A DNA stretch of 32,934 nt from an uncultured Eubacteriales bacterium (GCA_934667575.1 CAKUME010000001.1:1-32934), one strand, 5' to 3'. Shown: positions 15,053-23,544, counted from the stretch's first letter. The notes: generated by a model not told the origin, from the letters alone. A program made the numbers and translations.

Positions 15053-16087
15053 TCAGCGGTTCATCTCGCTTTGCGGCTCCGACGACAGGTGATCGCGGAT
15101 GATCCGCTCGATCTCGTGAAAATCCGAGCTCGGCAAATCACCGGGGATCGTGTCTTTCACGCTGCTCGCCGCATCGCCGAATTCCAGCGCCTTCTGCAAA
15201 TCGCCGTAGCGCAGCAGGCCGAACAGCACGCCCGAAACGTAGGCGTCGCCGCTGCCGATGCGGTCCACCACCTCAATGCCGCGGTAGGGCGGTTCGGTGA
15301 AAAACCGGTTGGTCTGCACGTCGTAAATCGTGGAAGCAAAGTCGTGCTTGTGCGGATTGATCACCGTGCGGTCGGTCGTGGCCACCACCGACACGCCGTA
15401 TTCCTCGCAATAGCTCTTCATAATTTCCGCGCGCGTGCCCGTTTTGCGGAACATGCGCCGCGACGTTTCCTCCGACACAAACAGCACATCCACCATGGGC
15501 AGAATCTGCGTGATGGTGGCGCGCGCTTCGTCCTCGCTCCACAGGTTCGCCCGGAAGTTCACGTCGAACGAGATCTGCGCCCCGTGCGACTTAAACCGGC
15601 GCATCATCTCGATCGCCGTGCGGCGGTTGTTTTCGCTCAGCGCCAGCGTGATGCCGCTCGTGTGGAACATGCGCGTGCTCGAATAAATCGATTCCGGCAC
15701 CTCGTCGGCCGAAAAACGCGTCATCGAGGAGTTGCGCCGGTCATAAACCACGTTCGGCTTGCGCGGATGCGCGCCGTTTTCGTAAAAATAAATGCCCAGC
15801 CGCGCATCGTCGCTCGAATCGAACACAATATAGTCGTCGCTCACGCCGCAATAGCGCACCCAGTTGCGAATGAACATGCCCACCGGATTGTGCGGCAGCT
15901 TGGTGATGATGCCGCACCGCAGCCCCATCAGCGACACGCCCGACGCCACGTTCAGCTCCGATCCGCCCGCCCGCTTTTCAAACACATCGCCGCGCGTAAT
16001 GCGCTCGTTGTTCGGCGGCGACAGGCGCAGCATGATCTCGCCCATCGTCAGCAGGTCAAACGCCCGCGGCTCCTTCATCATTTCCAT
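15053..16087 (-). CDS. PfkB-family sugar kinase, 2-keto-3-deoxygluconate kinase-like
   Basis: A 344-residue ribokinase-fold kinase that phosphorylates a sugar or sugar acid with ATP. The start FDLLTMGEIMLRLSPP followed by ERAGGSELNVA-like FEKRAGGSELNVASG (residues 37-50) is typical of KdgK proteins. The catalytic motif near residue 275 is DRIGSGDAYVSGVLFG, with the base Asp and the anion-hole glycines intact; Ser replaces the commoner Ala in GAGD. The substrate assignment to 2-keto-3-deoxygluconate rests on overall resemblance only; fructose or another ketose is possible. No KDPG aldolase or uronate gene is nearby, so it stands alone. The ATG at 16087 has AAAGGGG nine bases upstream. The leader of about 135 bases contains a terminator-like element. 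Confidence 0.85.
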   Translation of the reverse strand: MEMMKEPRAFDLLTMGEIMLRLSPPNNERITRGDVFEKRAGGSELNVASGVSLMGLRCGIITKLPHNPVGMFIRNWVRYCGVSDDYIVFDSSDDARLGIYFYENGAHPRKPNVVYDRRNSSMTRFSADEVPESIYSSTRMFHTSGITLALSENNRRTAIEMMRRFKSHGAQISFDVNFRANLWSEDEARATITQILPMVDVLFVSEETSRRMFRKTGTRAEIMKSYCEEYGVSVVATTDRTVINPHKHDFASTIYDVQTNRFFTEPPYRGIEVVDRIGSGDAYVSGVLFGLLRYGDLQKALEFGDAASSVKDTIPGDLPSSDFHEIERIIRDHLSSEPQSEMNR

Positions 16088-16171
16088 CGTGCAAAACCCC
16101 TTTCGGCGCAGCAAAATCGCGCGCCCGATTTTTTATTTCACGCAGAATCCCTGCACATATTGTAATATTGC

Positions 16172-16222
16172 AAAAAACAGGGCTGCCGCAGGCAAGCGTG
16201 CTTTGGGTAGCGCAGCCTCTGC
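16172..16222 (-). terminator. Terminator-like element in the sugar kinase leader
   Basis: Read on the minus strand, about 10 to 60 bases after the predicted start, GGCTGC pairs with GCAGCC. An inner GCTTGCC/GGCAGC hairpin can also form. Both end just before CCTGTTTTTTG (T-run at 16177-16172). The stem is only six to seven pairs. It could end transcription early (attenuation or a short RNA). Confidence 0.4.
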
Positions 16223-16227
16223 ACATC

Positions 16228-16256
16228 ATTATATCATGTGCGGCGGGCGAAGTCAA
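16228..16256 (-). promoter_or_regulatory. Promoter of the sugar kinase gene
   Basis: TTGACT (16256-16251), 17 bases, TATAAT (16233-16228) on the minus strand; close to full consensus. Confidence 0.85.
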
Positions 16257-16350
16257 CCCGCGCACGCCGCGGCCGGCGCAGCATTTTTGACTGTTCGTAC
16301 AGATTTGCACCGCTGCCCCAACCGATTTTTTGCAATCCTGCGTGAAGCTA

Positions 16351-16379
16351 TTGACACCTCGGCAAAAGAATGGTATAAT
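16351..16379 (+). promoter_or_regulatory. Promoter of the P-loop protein gene, full consensus
   Basis: TTGACA (16351-16356), 17 bases, TATAAT (16374-16379). Perfect sigma-A promoter, implying strong constitutive transcription of a small gene of unknown role. Confidence 0.9.
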
Positions 16380-16451
16380 AAAGCTGTGAAAGAAACGTGC
16401 GGCTCTTTCGGCCGTGCGATCAAAAAATTTAAAATAAGGATGTGTTGACGA

Positions 16452-16883
16452 ATGGTGAATCTGATCGTTGGCCCCAAGGGCTGCGGCAAAACCAAGAAAT
16501 TCATCGAACTGACCAACAACGCTGCGCTGGAGAATCCGAACTGCGTGGTCTGCATCGAAAAAGGCTCGATCTCCACTTTTTCCGTCTCCTATAACGCCCG
16601 TTTGATCGATATCGATGATTTTGACAAAATCAACTCCTACGGCGAGCTGTTCGCATTTTTGTGCGGCCTGATCTCCGGCAACTACGATATTCACTACATT
16701 TTCATCGACGCCATTCTGCGCATCTGCGGCCGCGATATGGACGAATTCAGCCACTTCCTCACCGAGCTGAACGCATTTTCGGAGCGCAACAACGTGAACT
16801 TCACGCTCACCGTTTCGTGCACGCGCGACCAGATTCCCGCCGAAGCGCTGGAAGTCACCAAAGACCTCATCGTGCTCGCCTGA
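16452..16883 (+). CDS. Small P-loop NTPase of unknown function
   Basis: A 143-residue protein with a clear Walker A motif, GPKGCGKT at residues 7-14, and a plausible Walker B strand YIFID ending at D86. There is no recognisable partner domain. Its size resembles a minimal thymidine-kinase-like or AAA-like fold, but no zinc-binding cysteines, lid or sensor motifs are evident, so I do not assign a reaction. The C-terminal segment has the alternation VNFTLTVSCTRDQIPAEAL, compatible with a last core strand and helix. AAGGA lies eleven bases before the ATG. It has its own full-consensus promoter and a terminator, so it is an isolated, probably well-expressed cytoplasmic protein. Its codon and base use looks less GC-biased than its neighbours (many AT-ending codons near the start). 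Confidence 0.8.
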   Translation: MVNLIVGPKGCGKTKKFIELTNNAALENPNCVVCIEKGSISTFSVSYNARLIDIDDFDKINSYGELFAFLCGLISGNYDIHYIFIDAILRICGRDMDEFSHFLTELNAFSERNNVNFTLTVSCTRDQIPAEALEVTKDLIVLA

Positions 16884-16960
16884 GCGCCCAACATAGCAAA
16901 TATACGTAATTCGGAGCGCCGCGCGATATGCGCGCGATGCCCCAAACGGTAAAAGCAAAT

Positions 16961-16990
16961 CCCCGGCTTGCGTCAGCCGGGGATTTTTTT
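16961..16990. terminator. Bidirectional terminator between P-loop gene and phoR
   Basis: An eight-base GC stem (CCCCGGCT/AGCCGGGG) with a six-base loop, followed by seven T on the plus strand. On the minus strand the following ATTTGCTTTT gives a weaker tail for the pst-pho operon. Confidence 0.9.
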
Positions 16991-17016
16991 GCGGTGTTGC
17001 GCGCAAACGGATATGA

Positions 17017-18672
17017 TTACTGCGCCGCGGGCAGCGTCACGCGGATGGTCGTGCCCTTGCCCGGCTCGCTTTGCAGGTCGATTTTGCCGTGGTGGTACTG
17101 CACCGCGTGCTTCACGATCGACAGCCCCAGCCCGGTGCCGCCCGATTCCTTCGAATGGCTCTTGTCCACGCAATAGAACCGCTCGAACACGCGGCTTTGG
17201 TGCTCCGGCGCAATGCCGATGCCCGTGTCGGCCACCGTGATTTCCGCGCCGCGGTCGGTCTGGTCGAGCGTGACCGTCACGCGGCCGCCCGGCACGTTGT
17301 ATTTGATCGCGTTGTCGCACAAATTGTAAACCACCTCATACAGCAGCCGCCGCACGCCCACGGTTTGCGCGCGGCCCGACACGGTGAGCGTCACGCTGCG
17401 CTTGGCCGCCGCCTCGGCGAGTGCCGCCGCCGCTTCGGCCGACACCGCCGCCAGATCGACCGGCTCCTGCTCCATCGGCACGCCCTCGTCGAGCTGCGAC
17501 AGGCGGATGATATCCTGAATCAGCGACATCAGGCGCGCGGCCTCCTTGCGGATGTGCCCCACGAACCGCGGCAGATCGGCCGGCTGCACCATGCCGCTTT
17601 CGATCAGTTCGGCGCTCCCGATAATGCCCTGAATCGGCGTTTTGAGCTCATGCGAAACGTTTGCGGTAAATTCGCGGCGCATCCGCTCCGCGTTTTCCTG
17701 CTCCGTCACATCGAACGCCAGCAGCACCGCGCCCACCGCCGCGCCGTTCGATTCGATCCGGCTCACGTCGATTTGAATCGCGCGGCCGCTGCGCTCCTGC
17801 CGAATTTCGGCGTGCCCCGTTTCGCGCGCCCGCTGAATGGCCGCGCTCAGCTCCGGCGTGCGGTCCACGATCAAAAATGTTTGCCCCACCGCCGTCTCGG
17901 TGGCCCCAAACAGCTTTTCGGCCGCCGGGTTCAGGCTCAGCACCGTGCCCTGCTCGTCGAGCAGCACCAACCCCTCGTTCATGCTGCCCGTGATCTGCGC
18001 AAATTCGTCGCTGCGCTGGCGCAGGCGCGCCAGCTGCGCGTCGTTTTCCATCCGCTGCTGGTTAATGCGATGCAGCAACGGCGCAATTTCTTCATAGGTA
18101 TCGTTTTCGAGCGGCCGATCCAGGTTCAGGTCGTTGATCGGCGCCACAATGCGATGCGCCACCCGGCTGGCCAGAATGCCGCCGAAAATCAGCGCCGCGA
18201 TCACCACCAGCAGCACCGGCTGAAGCATGCCCAGCGCCAGCAGCCCCACGGTGGCGTAGCTGGCCGAAATGCGCAGCACCGTGCCGTCCGGCAGCTTTTC
18301 CGCGCGGTAGATCGTTTTTTGCAGCGTGGTGGCGGAATAGCGCGTGCTTTCGCCCATGCCGCTTTGCAGCGCCTGCTTCACCTCATCGCGGTCGGCGTGG
18401 TTTTCGAGCTGCGCGTCGCCGGTTTCGGTGTCATAAATCACCGTGCCGTCCGGCTGGATCCATGTAACGCGGTAGCGGTCGGACTTCATTTTTTTCAAAT
18501 AATCCGTGCCGTCGGCTTCCACCAGCCCCACCGCCGTGTTGAGCTCGCTCATGAGCGCCTTTTTTTCCACGCCCGCAAAATAATCGTACAAACACGCCAT
18601 GATAATCACCAGGCTCGCGAGCATCACCGCGCCCGCCACCGCCATGATCGATTGAAAAATCTTGCGCGACAT
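17017..18672 (-). CDS. phoR: Phosphate-regulon sensor histidine kinase
   Basis: A 551-residue PhoR-type kinase and the last gene of the pst-pho operon. TM1 spans residues 9-30, an extracellular loop about 31-140, TM2 142-166, then a HAMP-like linker and a PAS domain about 225-325. The dimerisation domain holds the phospho-accepting H341 in NVSHELKTPIQ. The ATPase domain has the N box NLCDNAIKYN, G1 DTGIGIAP, F box FERFY and G2 GGTGLGLSIV. It phosphorylates PhoB when phosphate is scarce, under control of PhoU and the Pst transporter. The ATG at 18672 is preceded by GGAGG seven bases upstream; longer in-frame extension would run back into phoB. About 80 bases separate it from phoB. Confidence 0.95.
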   Translation of the reverse strand: MSRKIFQSIMAVAGAVMLASLVIIMACLYDYFAGVEKKALMSELNTAVGLVEADGTDYLKKMKSDRYRVTWIQPDGTVIYDTETGDAQLENHADRDEVKQALQSGMGESTRYSATTLQKTIYRAEKLPDGTVLRISASYATVGLLALGMLQPVLLVVIAALIFGGILASRVAHRIVAPINDLNLDRPLENDTYEEIAPLLHRINQQRMENDAQLARLRQRSDEFAQITGSMNEGLVLLDEQGTVLSLNPAAEKLFGATETAVGQTFLIVDRTPELSAAIQRARETGHAEIRQERSGRAIQIDVSRIESNGAAVGAVLLAFDVTEQENAERMRREFTANVSHELKTPIQGIIGSAELIESGMVQPADLPRFVGHIRKEAARLMSLIQDIIRLSQLDEGVPMEQEPVDLAAVSAEAAAALAEAAAKRSVTLTVSGRAQTVGVRRLLYEVVYNLCDNAIKYNVPGGRVTVTLDQTDRGAEITVADTGIGIAPEHQSRVFERFYCVDKSHSKESGGTGLGLSIVKHAVQYHHGKIDLQSEPGKGTTIRVTLPAAQ

Positions 18673-18751
18673 TCCGCATCCTCCCATTTTTCCCGGTGCC
18701 TTCGCCGGACTTGATTTTCGCCGCACCGCGCGCCGGCGTTCTGCGGCCGCG

Positions 18752-19438
18752 TTATTCCGCGTCCTCCCATTTATACCCCACGTTGCGCACCGTGCGGATG
18801 CAGTCGCCGTAGCGGCCGAGCTTTTGGCGCAGCGTGCGGATGTGCATATCCACCGTGCGGGTTTCGCCGCAATAGTCCATGCCCCACACGTCGTTAAAAA
18901 GCTGGTCGCGCGTGAACGCAATGCCCGGATGGCTCAAAAATTCGCGCAGCAGCTCAAACTCCTTGTAGGTGAGCGCAATGGACGCGCCGTCGGCCACCAC
19001 CGCGCGCTCGTCCGGGTTGAGCGAAAGACCGCCGCTTTGGAGCACATGAATGTGCGGCGCTTCGCCCTTGGGTGCGCAGCGCCGCAGCACCGCCTTCACG
19101 CACGACACAAACTCCATCACGCCGAACGGCTTGACCAAATAATAGTCCGCGCCCAGATCGAGGCCCTGAATTTTGTCGTATTCCGTGCCCTTGGCGGTGG
19201 CTATCACCACCGGGATCTGCGCCGTGGCGGGCGTGGCGCGCAGGCGGCGCAGCAGCTCCACGCCGTCCACCCCGGGCAGCATCACATCGAGCACCACCAG
19301 CTCCGGCAGCGGCCCCGCCTGCACCGCCGCCCAAAACGCCGCGCCGTCGGCAAAGCCGTCGGCATCCAACCCCGTTGACCGCAGCGCATACACCTCAATA
19401 TCCCGAATGCTCGCGTCGTCCTCCACGCACCAGATCAT
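18752..19438 (-). CDS. phoB: Phosphate-regulon response regulator, OmpR/PhoB family
   Basis: A 228-residue two-domain regulator (phoB, called phoP in Bacillus). The receiver has the acidic pair EDD at residues 6-8, phospho-acceptor D51 in VVLDVMLPG, T81 and K103 in LVKPFG. The C-terminal winged helix, about residues 130-226, contains LTYKEFELLREFL, RDQLFNDVWG and the recognition region RTVDMHIRTLRQKLG. It should bind the direct repeats before pstS. The ribosome site GGAGGGATAACGC overlaps the end of phoU, whose stop codon lies only three bases before the phoB ATG, so the two are translationally linked. Confidence 0.95.
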   Translation of the reverse strand: MIWCVEDDASIRDIEVYALRSTGLDADGFADGAAFWAAVQAGPLPELVVLDVMLPGVDGVELLRRLRATPATAQIPVVIATAKGTEYDKIQGLDLGADYYLVKPFGVMEFVSCVKAVLRRCAPKGEAPHIHVLQSGGLSLNPDERAVVADGASIALTYKEFELLREFLSHPGIAFTRDQLFNDVWGMDYCGETRTVDMHIRTLRQKLGRYGDCIRTVRNVGYKWEDAE

Positions 19439-19441
19439 GCG

Positions 19442-20086
19442 TTATCCCTCCTTGTGCACGCCCGTGACCGAAAACACCACCCATTCCGCAATGTTCACCG
19501 CGTGGTCGCCGATGCGTTCAAAATATTTTGCCACGATCAGCAGGTCGATGGCGTATTCGCCGTCGGCCGGGCTTTGGGCGATTTTTTCAATCAGCTTCTG
19601 CTTCACTTCGTCAAAATAGCGGTCCACCACATCGTCGTCGCGCGTCACCTTTTCGGCCAGCGCCAGATCGCGCTTCACAAACGCGTCCACGCTGTCGGTC
19701 ACCATGCCGATCGTCGCCTTGGCCATGCCGCGCATCAGGCCGTCGTTTTCGTTCGACCGCCCCGCCAAAAACGGAATGATCTCCGCAATGTCTTCGGCCT
19801 GATCGCCAATGCGCTCCATGTCGGTGATCATTTTGAGCGCCGCCGAAATCTGGCGCAGATCCCGCGCCACCGGCTGCTGCTGAAGCAGCAGCTTGAGGCA
19901 CATCGACTCGATCACGCGCTCCTTTTCGTCGATCTCGCTGTCGAGCGGCGCCACCTTTTGCGCCAGCTCCGCGTCGGCGTTGGTGAGCGCCTTGGAAGCC
20001 AGCGCGATCACCTCTTCGCACAGCGCGCCCATCTCGATCAGTTCCTTGTTCAGCAGCGCGAGCTGCTCGTCAAAACGGCTTCTCAT
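19442..20086 (-). CDS. phoU: Phosphate transport system regulator PhoU
   Basis: A 214-residue all-helical protein made of two repeated three-helix bundles. Each carries an acidic metal-binding ExxxD-like motif: IDEKERVIESMC and MERIGDQAEDIAE in the first repeat, and DDVVDRYFDEV and FERIGDHAVNIAE in the second. PhoU joins the PstSCAB transporter to PhoR and keeps PhoR inactive when phosphate is plentiful. Its ATG overlaps the pstB stop by one base (TGATG), a translational coupling. It is followed by phoB. Confidence 0.97.
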   Translation of the reverse strand: MRSRFDEQLALLNKELIEMGALCEEVIALASKALTNADAELAQKVAPLDSEIDEKERVIESMCLKLLLQQQPVARDLRQISAALKMITDMERIGDQAEDIAEIIPFLAGRSNENDGLMRGMAKATIGMVTDSVDAFVKRDLALAEKVTRDDDVVDRYFDEVKQKLIEKIAQSPADGEYAIDLLIVAKYFERIGDHAVNIAEWVVFSVTGVHKEG

Positions 20087-20841
20087 CAGCCAAACCTCCC
20101 CGTGATATAGTCTTCGGTGCGTTTGTCGGTCGGGTCGGAGAACATTTTTTCCGTGGGTCCGTATTCCACCAGATCGCCCAGCAGGAAAAACGCCGTCCGG
20201 TCCGAAATGCGTACCGCCTGCTGCATGTTGTGCGTCACGATGATGATCGTGTACTGCTTTTCGAGCTCCATGGACAGCTCCTCAATTTTGGAGGTCGAAA
20301 TCGGGTCGAGCGCGCTGGTGGGTTCGTCCATCAGCAGCACCTCCGGCTCCACCGCGAGCGCCCGGGCAATGCACAGCCGCTGCTGCTGCCCGCCCGAAAG
20401 CCCCAGCGCGTTTTTGCGCAGCCGGTCCTTCACTTCGTCCCAAATGGCTGCGCCGCGCAGCGATTTTTCCACAATATCGTCGAGCTTCGCCTTGTTTTTC
20501 ACCCCGTGGGTGCGCGGGCCGTAGGCAATGTTGTCGTAGATGCTCATCGGAAATGGGTTGGGCTTTTGGAACACCATGCCCACCTCGCGCCGCAGCTCGT
20601 TCACGTCCACCGAAGGGTCAAAAATATTTTCGCCTTTATATTTCACCTCGCCGGTGATCTTCACGCCCGGCACCAGGTCATTCATGCGGTTGAGCGTTTT
20701 CAAAAACGTGGATTTGCCGCAGCCCGAGGGGCCGATCAGCGCGGTGATGCTTTTTTCGGGAATTTCGAGGTTGATATTTTTGAGCGCCTGATGATTGCCG
20801 TACCACAGGCACAGATCATGCACCGTCATAATATTTTCCAT
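20086..20841 (-). CDS. pstB: Phosphate ABC transporter ATP-binding protein PstB
   Basis: A 251-residue ATPase that drives phosphate uptake. It carries Walker A GPSGCGKST, the PstB-specific VGMVFQKPNPFPMSIYDN Q-loop region, the signature LSGGQQQRL, Walker B VLLMDEPTSALDP and the switch His in IIVTHNMQQA. The start MENIM at 20841 is supported by AAAGGAG, although 13 bases separate them, longer than optimal; the nearer ATG at 20852 is out of frame. The gene follows pstA after 58 bases and overlaps phoU by one base. Confidence 0.97.
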   Translation of the reverse strand: MENIMTVHDLCLWYGNHQALKNINLEIPEKSITALIGPSGCGKSTFLKTLNRMNDLVPGVKITGEVKYKGENIFDPSVDVNELRREVGMVFQKPNPFPMSIYDNIAYGPRTHGVKNKAKLDDIVEKSLRGAAIWDEVKDRLRKNALGLSGGQQQRLCIARALAVEPEVLLMDEPTSALDPISTSKIEELSMELEKQYTIIIVTHNMQQAVRISDRTAFFLLGDLVEYGPTEKMFSDPTDKRTEDYITGRFG

Positions 20842-20899
20842 AAAGCAGCATTTGCTCCTTTCGTTTTGGGGATGCGGAAAGAAGAGGTAAAAGCCATGC

Positions 20900-21763
20900 T
20901 CACATTTCTTTTTTCTTCTTAAAATACCGCGCAGCCAGCGTGGCGGCCAGGTTGATGAGCAGCGTGAGCACCATGAGGATGGCCGCAATGGCAAACGCCG
21001 TGTCGAAATCGCCCTGCTCCTTGGCGTAGACATAAAGCGCCACCGTGAGCGTTGCGCCCGGGCTCATCAGCCCCTGCACGATGTCGTGCAGCGAATGCGC
21101 AAACCCGGCGGTGAACAGCAGCGCCGCCGATTCGCCCAAAATGCGCCCCACCGACAAAATGCATCCGGTGACCACCCCGTCCACGCAGCCGGGCAGCACC
21201 ACCGTGCGGATCACGCGCCACTTGCCCGCGCCCAGGCCGAATGCGCCCTCGCGATAGCTTTGCGGCACCGTTTTCAGGCTTTCCTGCGTGGTGCGCATCA
21301 CCGTGGGCAGGTTCATGATCACCAGCGTGAGCGCGCCCGCGAACAGCGAAGTCTGCATGTCCAAAAACCGGCAGAAGAACAGCATACCCACCAGGCCGTA
21401 GATGATCGACGGAATGCCCGACAGCGTTTCGGCCGCATATTCAATGACCGCCACGAGCTTTTTGTTGGACGCATATTCCGTGAGATACACCGCCGCGCCC
21501 ACGCCCAGCGGCAGCACGATCACCAGCGTGGCAAGCAAGATATACAGCGTGTTCATGATGTCCGGCAAAATGCCGATTTTGTTCGACAGATAGCTCGGGC
21601 TGGTCGAGAGCAGCTCCCATGTGACGTTCGGCAGCCCATTTGCGAGCACATACACCACCAAAAACAGCACCAGCGCGGCGGTCAGCCCCGCCGCCAGCAC
21701 CGTCAGCGCGCGCATCAGGCCGATATAAATGCGCCGCCGGGGTGAAATTTGGCTTTTTAACAT
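20900..21763 (-). CDS. pstA: Phosphate ABC transporter permease PstA
   Basis: A 287-residue inner-membrane permease with six hydrophobic segments. The EAA-type loop that contacts PstB reads EGAFGLGAGKWRVIRTVVLPGCVDGV. Other family landmarks are the leading basic RRRIYIGLMR, SGIPSIIYGLVGMLFF and GRILGESAALLFTAG. The start has GGAGGCAGAT upstream, lying across the end of pstC; the pstC stop ends one base before the pstA ATG. Confidence 0.97.
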   Translation of the reverse strand: MLKSQISPRRRIYIGLMRALTVLAAGLTAALVLFLVVYVLANGLPNVTWELLSTSPSYLSNKIGILPDIMNTLYILLATLVIVLPLGVGAAVYLTEYASNKKLVAVIEYAAETLSGIPSIIYGLVGMLFFCRFLDMQTSLFAGALTLVIMNLPTVMRTTQESLKTVPQSYREGAFGLGAGKWRVIRTVVLPGCVDGVVTGCILSVGRILGESAALLFTAGFAHSLHDIVQGLMSPGATLTVALYVYAKEQGDFDTAFAIAAILMVLTLLINLAATLAARYFKKKKEM

Positions 21764-21764
21764 T

Positions 21765-22640
21765 TCAATCTGCCTCCTTGTCGCGTTTGAGGAAGAAGTT
21801 CAGCGTGGCGTTGATCAGCATGATGAACAAAAACAGCACCAGTGCGATCGAGAACAGCGCCTGCCGCTGCAGACCGCTCGAATACGACATTTCGCTCGCC
21901 ACCGCCGTGGTCAAAAAGCGCACGCTCTGAAACAGCGTGGGCATATTCGGCGCGTTGCCCGACACCATCATCACCGCCATCGCTTCGCCGATCGCGCGGC
22001 CCACGCCCAGCACCACCGCCGCCGCAATGCCGCTGCGCGCCGCCGGCACCGACACGCGAAAATAGGTTTCCACCGGCGTGGCGCCCAGCGCGAGCGACGC
22101 GTCCTCATACTCCTTGGGCACGGCCTCGAGCGCCGTGACCGACACCTTGACGATAGAGGGCAAAATCATCACCGCGAGCACCACAATGGCCGCGAGCAGG
22201 CTTGCGCCGTCCGGCACATGAAAGAGCTTGCGGATGCCCGGCACCAGCACGAGCATGCCCACCAAGCCATACACCACCGACGGAATGCCCGCCAGCAGGC
22301 TCACCGCCGCCTCCATCACCGCGCGCACCCGCGGCGGCGCCATTTTGGCCAGATACACCGCCGTGAAGAACCCGATCGGCACGCCGATCAAAATGGCGCC
22401 CGCGGTGCCGTACACACTCGTTAAAATGAACGGCAGAATGCCGTAGGCGGGCTCCGCCGCCGTGCTTGCCCACGTTTTTCCAAACAGGAATTTCACCAGC
22501 CCGATCTTCCGGATCGCCGGAATGCCCGAAACGATCAGATAGACCGAAATCAGCAGCACAAATGCCACCGTGATCAGCCCGAGCACCAAAAACAGGCCGT
22601 GCATCGTGTGCTCGATCAGCTTCTTTTTGTTTTTCTTCAT
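21765..22640 (-). CDS. pstC: Phosphate ABC transporter permease PstC
   Basis: A 291-residue permease partner of PstA. Features: a first membrane helix after the basic MKKNKKKLIEH, the pore segment SGIPAIRKIG, AGIPSVVYGLVGMLVLVPG, and the EAA loop DASLALGATPVETYFRVSVPAARSGI followed by GRAIGEAMAVMMVSGNAP. The ATG at 22640 is chosen over 22661 because GGGAG lies ten bases before it and nothing comparable precedes the other. It follows pstS after about 100 bases that contain a strong hairpin. Confidence 0.96.
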   Translation of the reverse strand: MKKNKKKLIEHTMHGLFLVLGLITVAFVLLISVYLIVSGIPAIRKIGLVKFLFGKTWASTAAEPAYGILPFILTSVYGTAGAILIGVPIGFFTAVYLAKMAPPRVRAVMEAAVSLLAGIPSVVYGLVGMLVLVPGIRKLFHVPDGASLLAAIVVLAVMILPSIVKVSVTALEAVPKEYEDASLALGATPVETYFRVSVPAARSGIAAAVVLGVGRAIGEAMAVMMVSGNAPNMPTLFQSVRFLTTAVASEMSYSSGLQRQALFSIALVLFLFIMLINATLNFFLKRDKEAD

Positions 22641-22676
22641 ACCGTTTTCGCTCCCATGCATTCGCCGTATACCACA

Positions 22677-22700
22677 ATATGGCTGCCAACGCAGCCATAT
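22677..22700 (-). other. Intercistronic hairpin between pstS and pstC
   Basis: A ten-base perfect stem (ATATGGCTGC/GCAGCCATAT) with a CAAC loop. No T-run follows in the transcribed direction, so rather than full termination it probably protects the pstS mRNA or partly reduces downstream expression. Such elements commonly raise binding-protein levels above permease levels. Confidence 0.6.
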
Positions 22701-22721
22701 CGGTTTTGGGTTTGTTGTGAT

Positions 22722-22735
22722 CCGGAACGTTCCGG
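22722..22735. other. Perfect palindrome next to the pstS stop codon
   Basis: CCGGAACGTTCCGG lies just beyond the pstS stop. In the transcribed direction it forms a short hairpin (CCGGA/TCCGG) without a T-run. The seven T on the plus strand would suit a terminator for transcripts in the opposite direction. Confidence 0.45.
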
Positions 22736-22740
22736 TTTTT

Positions 22741-23544
22741 TTATTTCACGGGAACGGCGCCCGCCGCGGCAATCACATCCGCCGCATCGGCCGAGGTCGC
22801 ATAGTCAAAGAACTTCTGCGCCGCGTCGCTGAGCTTCTTGTCGGTTTTGGTCACCAGCACGAACGGACGCTGCACCACATAGCTGCCGTCCTTCACCGTG
22901 GCTTCGGTGGGAGCCACGCCGCCCACGGTGAGCGCTTTCACATTATCCTTGAGCGCCGCGAGCGAAGCATAGCCGATCGCGTTCGGGTTCTGCGCCACCG
23001 TGGTGATCACGTCGCCGGTGGAGGTGAGCTCCTGGCGATAGGCGCATTTATCCTTGGTGTTGGTGATGGATTCAAAGCCGTCGCGCGTGCCGCTGCCCGC
23101 TTCGCGGCCGATAATCACGATCTCGCCGTCGGCGCCGCCCACGTCTTTCCAGTTTTTGATCTCGCCGGTGTAGATCTTGGCGATCTGCTCCACGGTGAGG
23201 TCCGCCACCTTGTTTTCCGGGTTCACAATGATCGCAATGCCGTCGAGCGCCACGACCGTTTCCGTGAGGCCGGAGCTCTTCTCATCGTCCTTGAGCGCGC
23301 GGCTCGAAAGGCCGATGTCGCAGCGCCCTTCCTGCACCGCCTGAATGCCGGAGCCGGAACCGGTGGGGTTGTAGCCCACTTTGATGCCGTTTTTCTTTTC
23401 GAACGCTTCGCCCAGGCCGCCGATCACCTTTTCCATGGAGGTGGAGCCGTCGGTGGAAACGCTGCCCTTTTTGCCGCAGCCCGTGAACAGCGAAACCGCC
23501 ATCACCGCCGCCAGCGCCAAACTGATCACCTTTTGAATTTTCAT
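22741..23544 (-). CDS. pstS: Phosphate-binding lipoprotein PstS
   Basis: A 267-residue phosphate-binding protein exported as a lipoprotein; the lipobox is LFTGC with C23. Phosphate contacts are recognisable as TDGSTSMEKV, TGSGSGIQA, LSSRAL and GREAGSGTRDGF. The C-terminal repeat of family signals includes NAIGYASLAAL and VVQRPFVLVTK. First gene of the operon, after the PhoP-box region. A GGAAGGGG site lies eleven bases before the ATG. Confidence 0.97.
   Translation of the reverse strand: MKIQKVISLALAAVMAVSLFTGCGKKGSVSTDGSTSMEKVIGGLGEAFEKKNGIKVGYNPTGSGSGIQAVQEGRCDIGLSSRALKDDEKSSGLTETVVALDGIAIIVNPENKVADLTVEQIAKIYTGEIKNWKDVGGADGEIVIIGREAGSGTRDGFESITNTKDKCAYRQELTSTGDVITTVAQNPNAIGYASLAALKDNVKALTVGGVAPTEATVKDGSYVVQRPFVLVTKTDKKLSDAAQKFFDYATSADAADVIAAAGAVPVK

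Larger units (their letters stand above)
16088..16451. other. Divergent intergenic region (364 bases)
   Basis: It holds the sugar kinase leader and promoter (minus strand) and the promoter of the P-loop gene (plus strand), each listed separately. Between the two promoters (about 16257-16350) I see nothing further that I can name, and no convincing open frame. Confidence 0.7.

Noticed and set aside
17071..18714. 547-codon open frame opposite phoR
   Set aside because: Antisense artefact of GC-rich third positions; no ribosome site or motif.
22722..22744. Palindrome plus T-run as a terminator between pstS and pstC
   Set aside because: The T-run is on the plus strand, opposite to the operon's direction, and the stem is only about five pairs.
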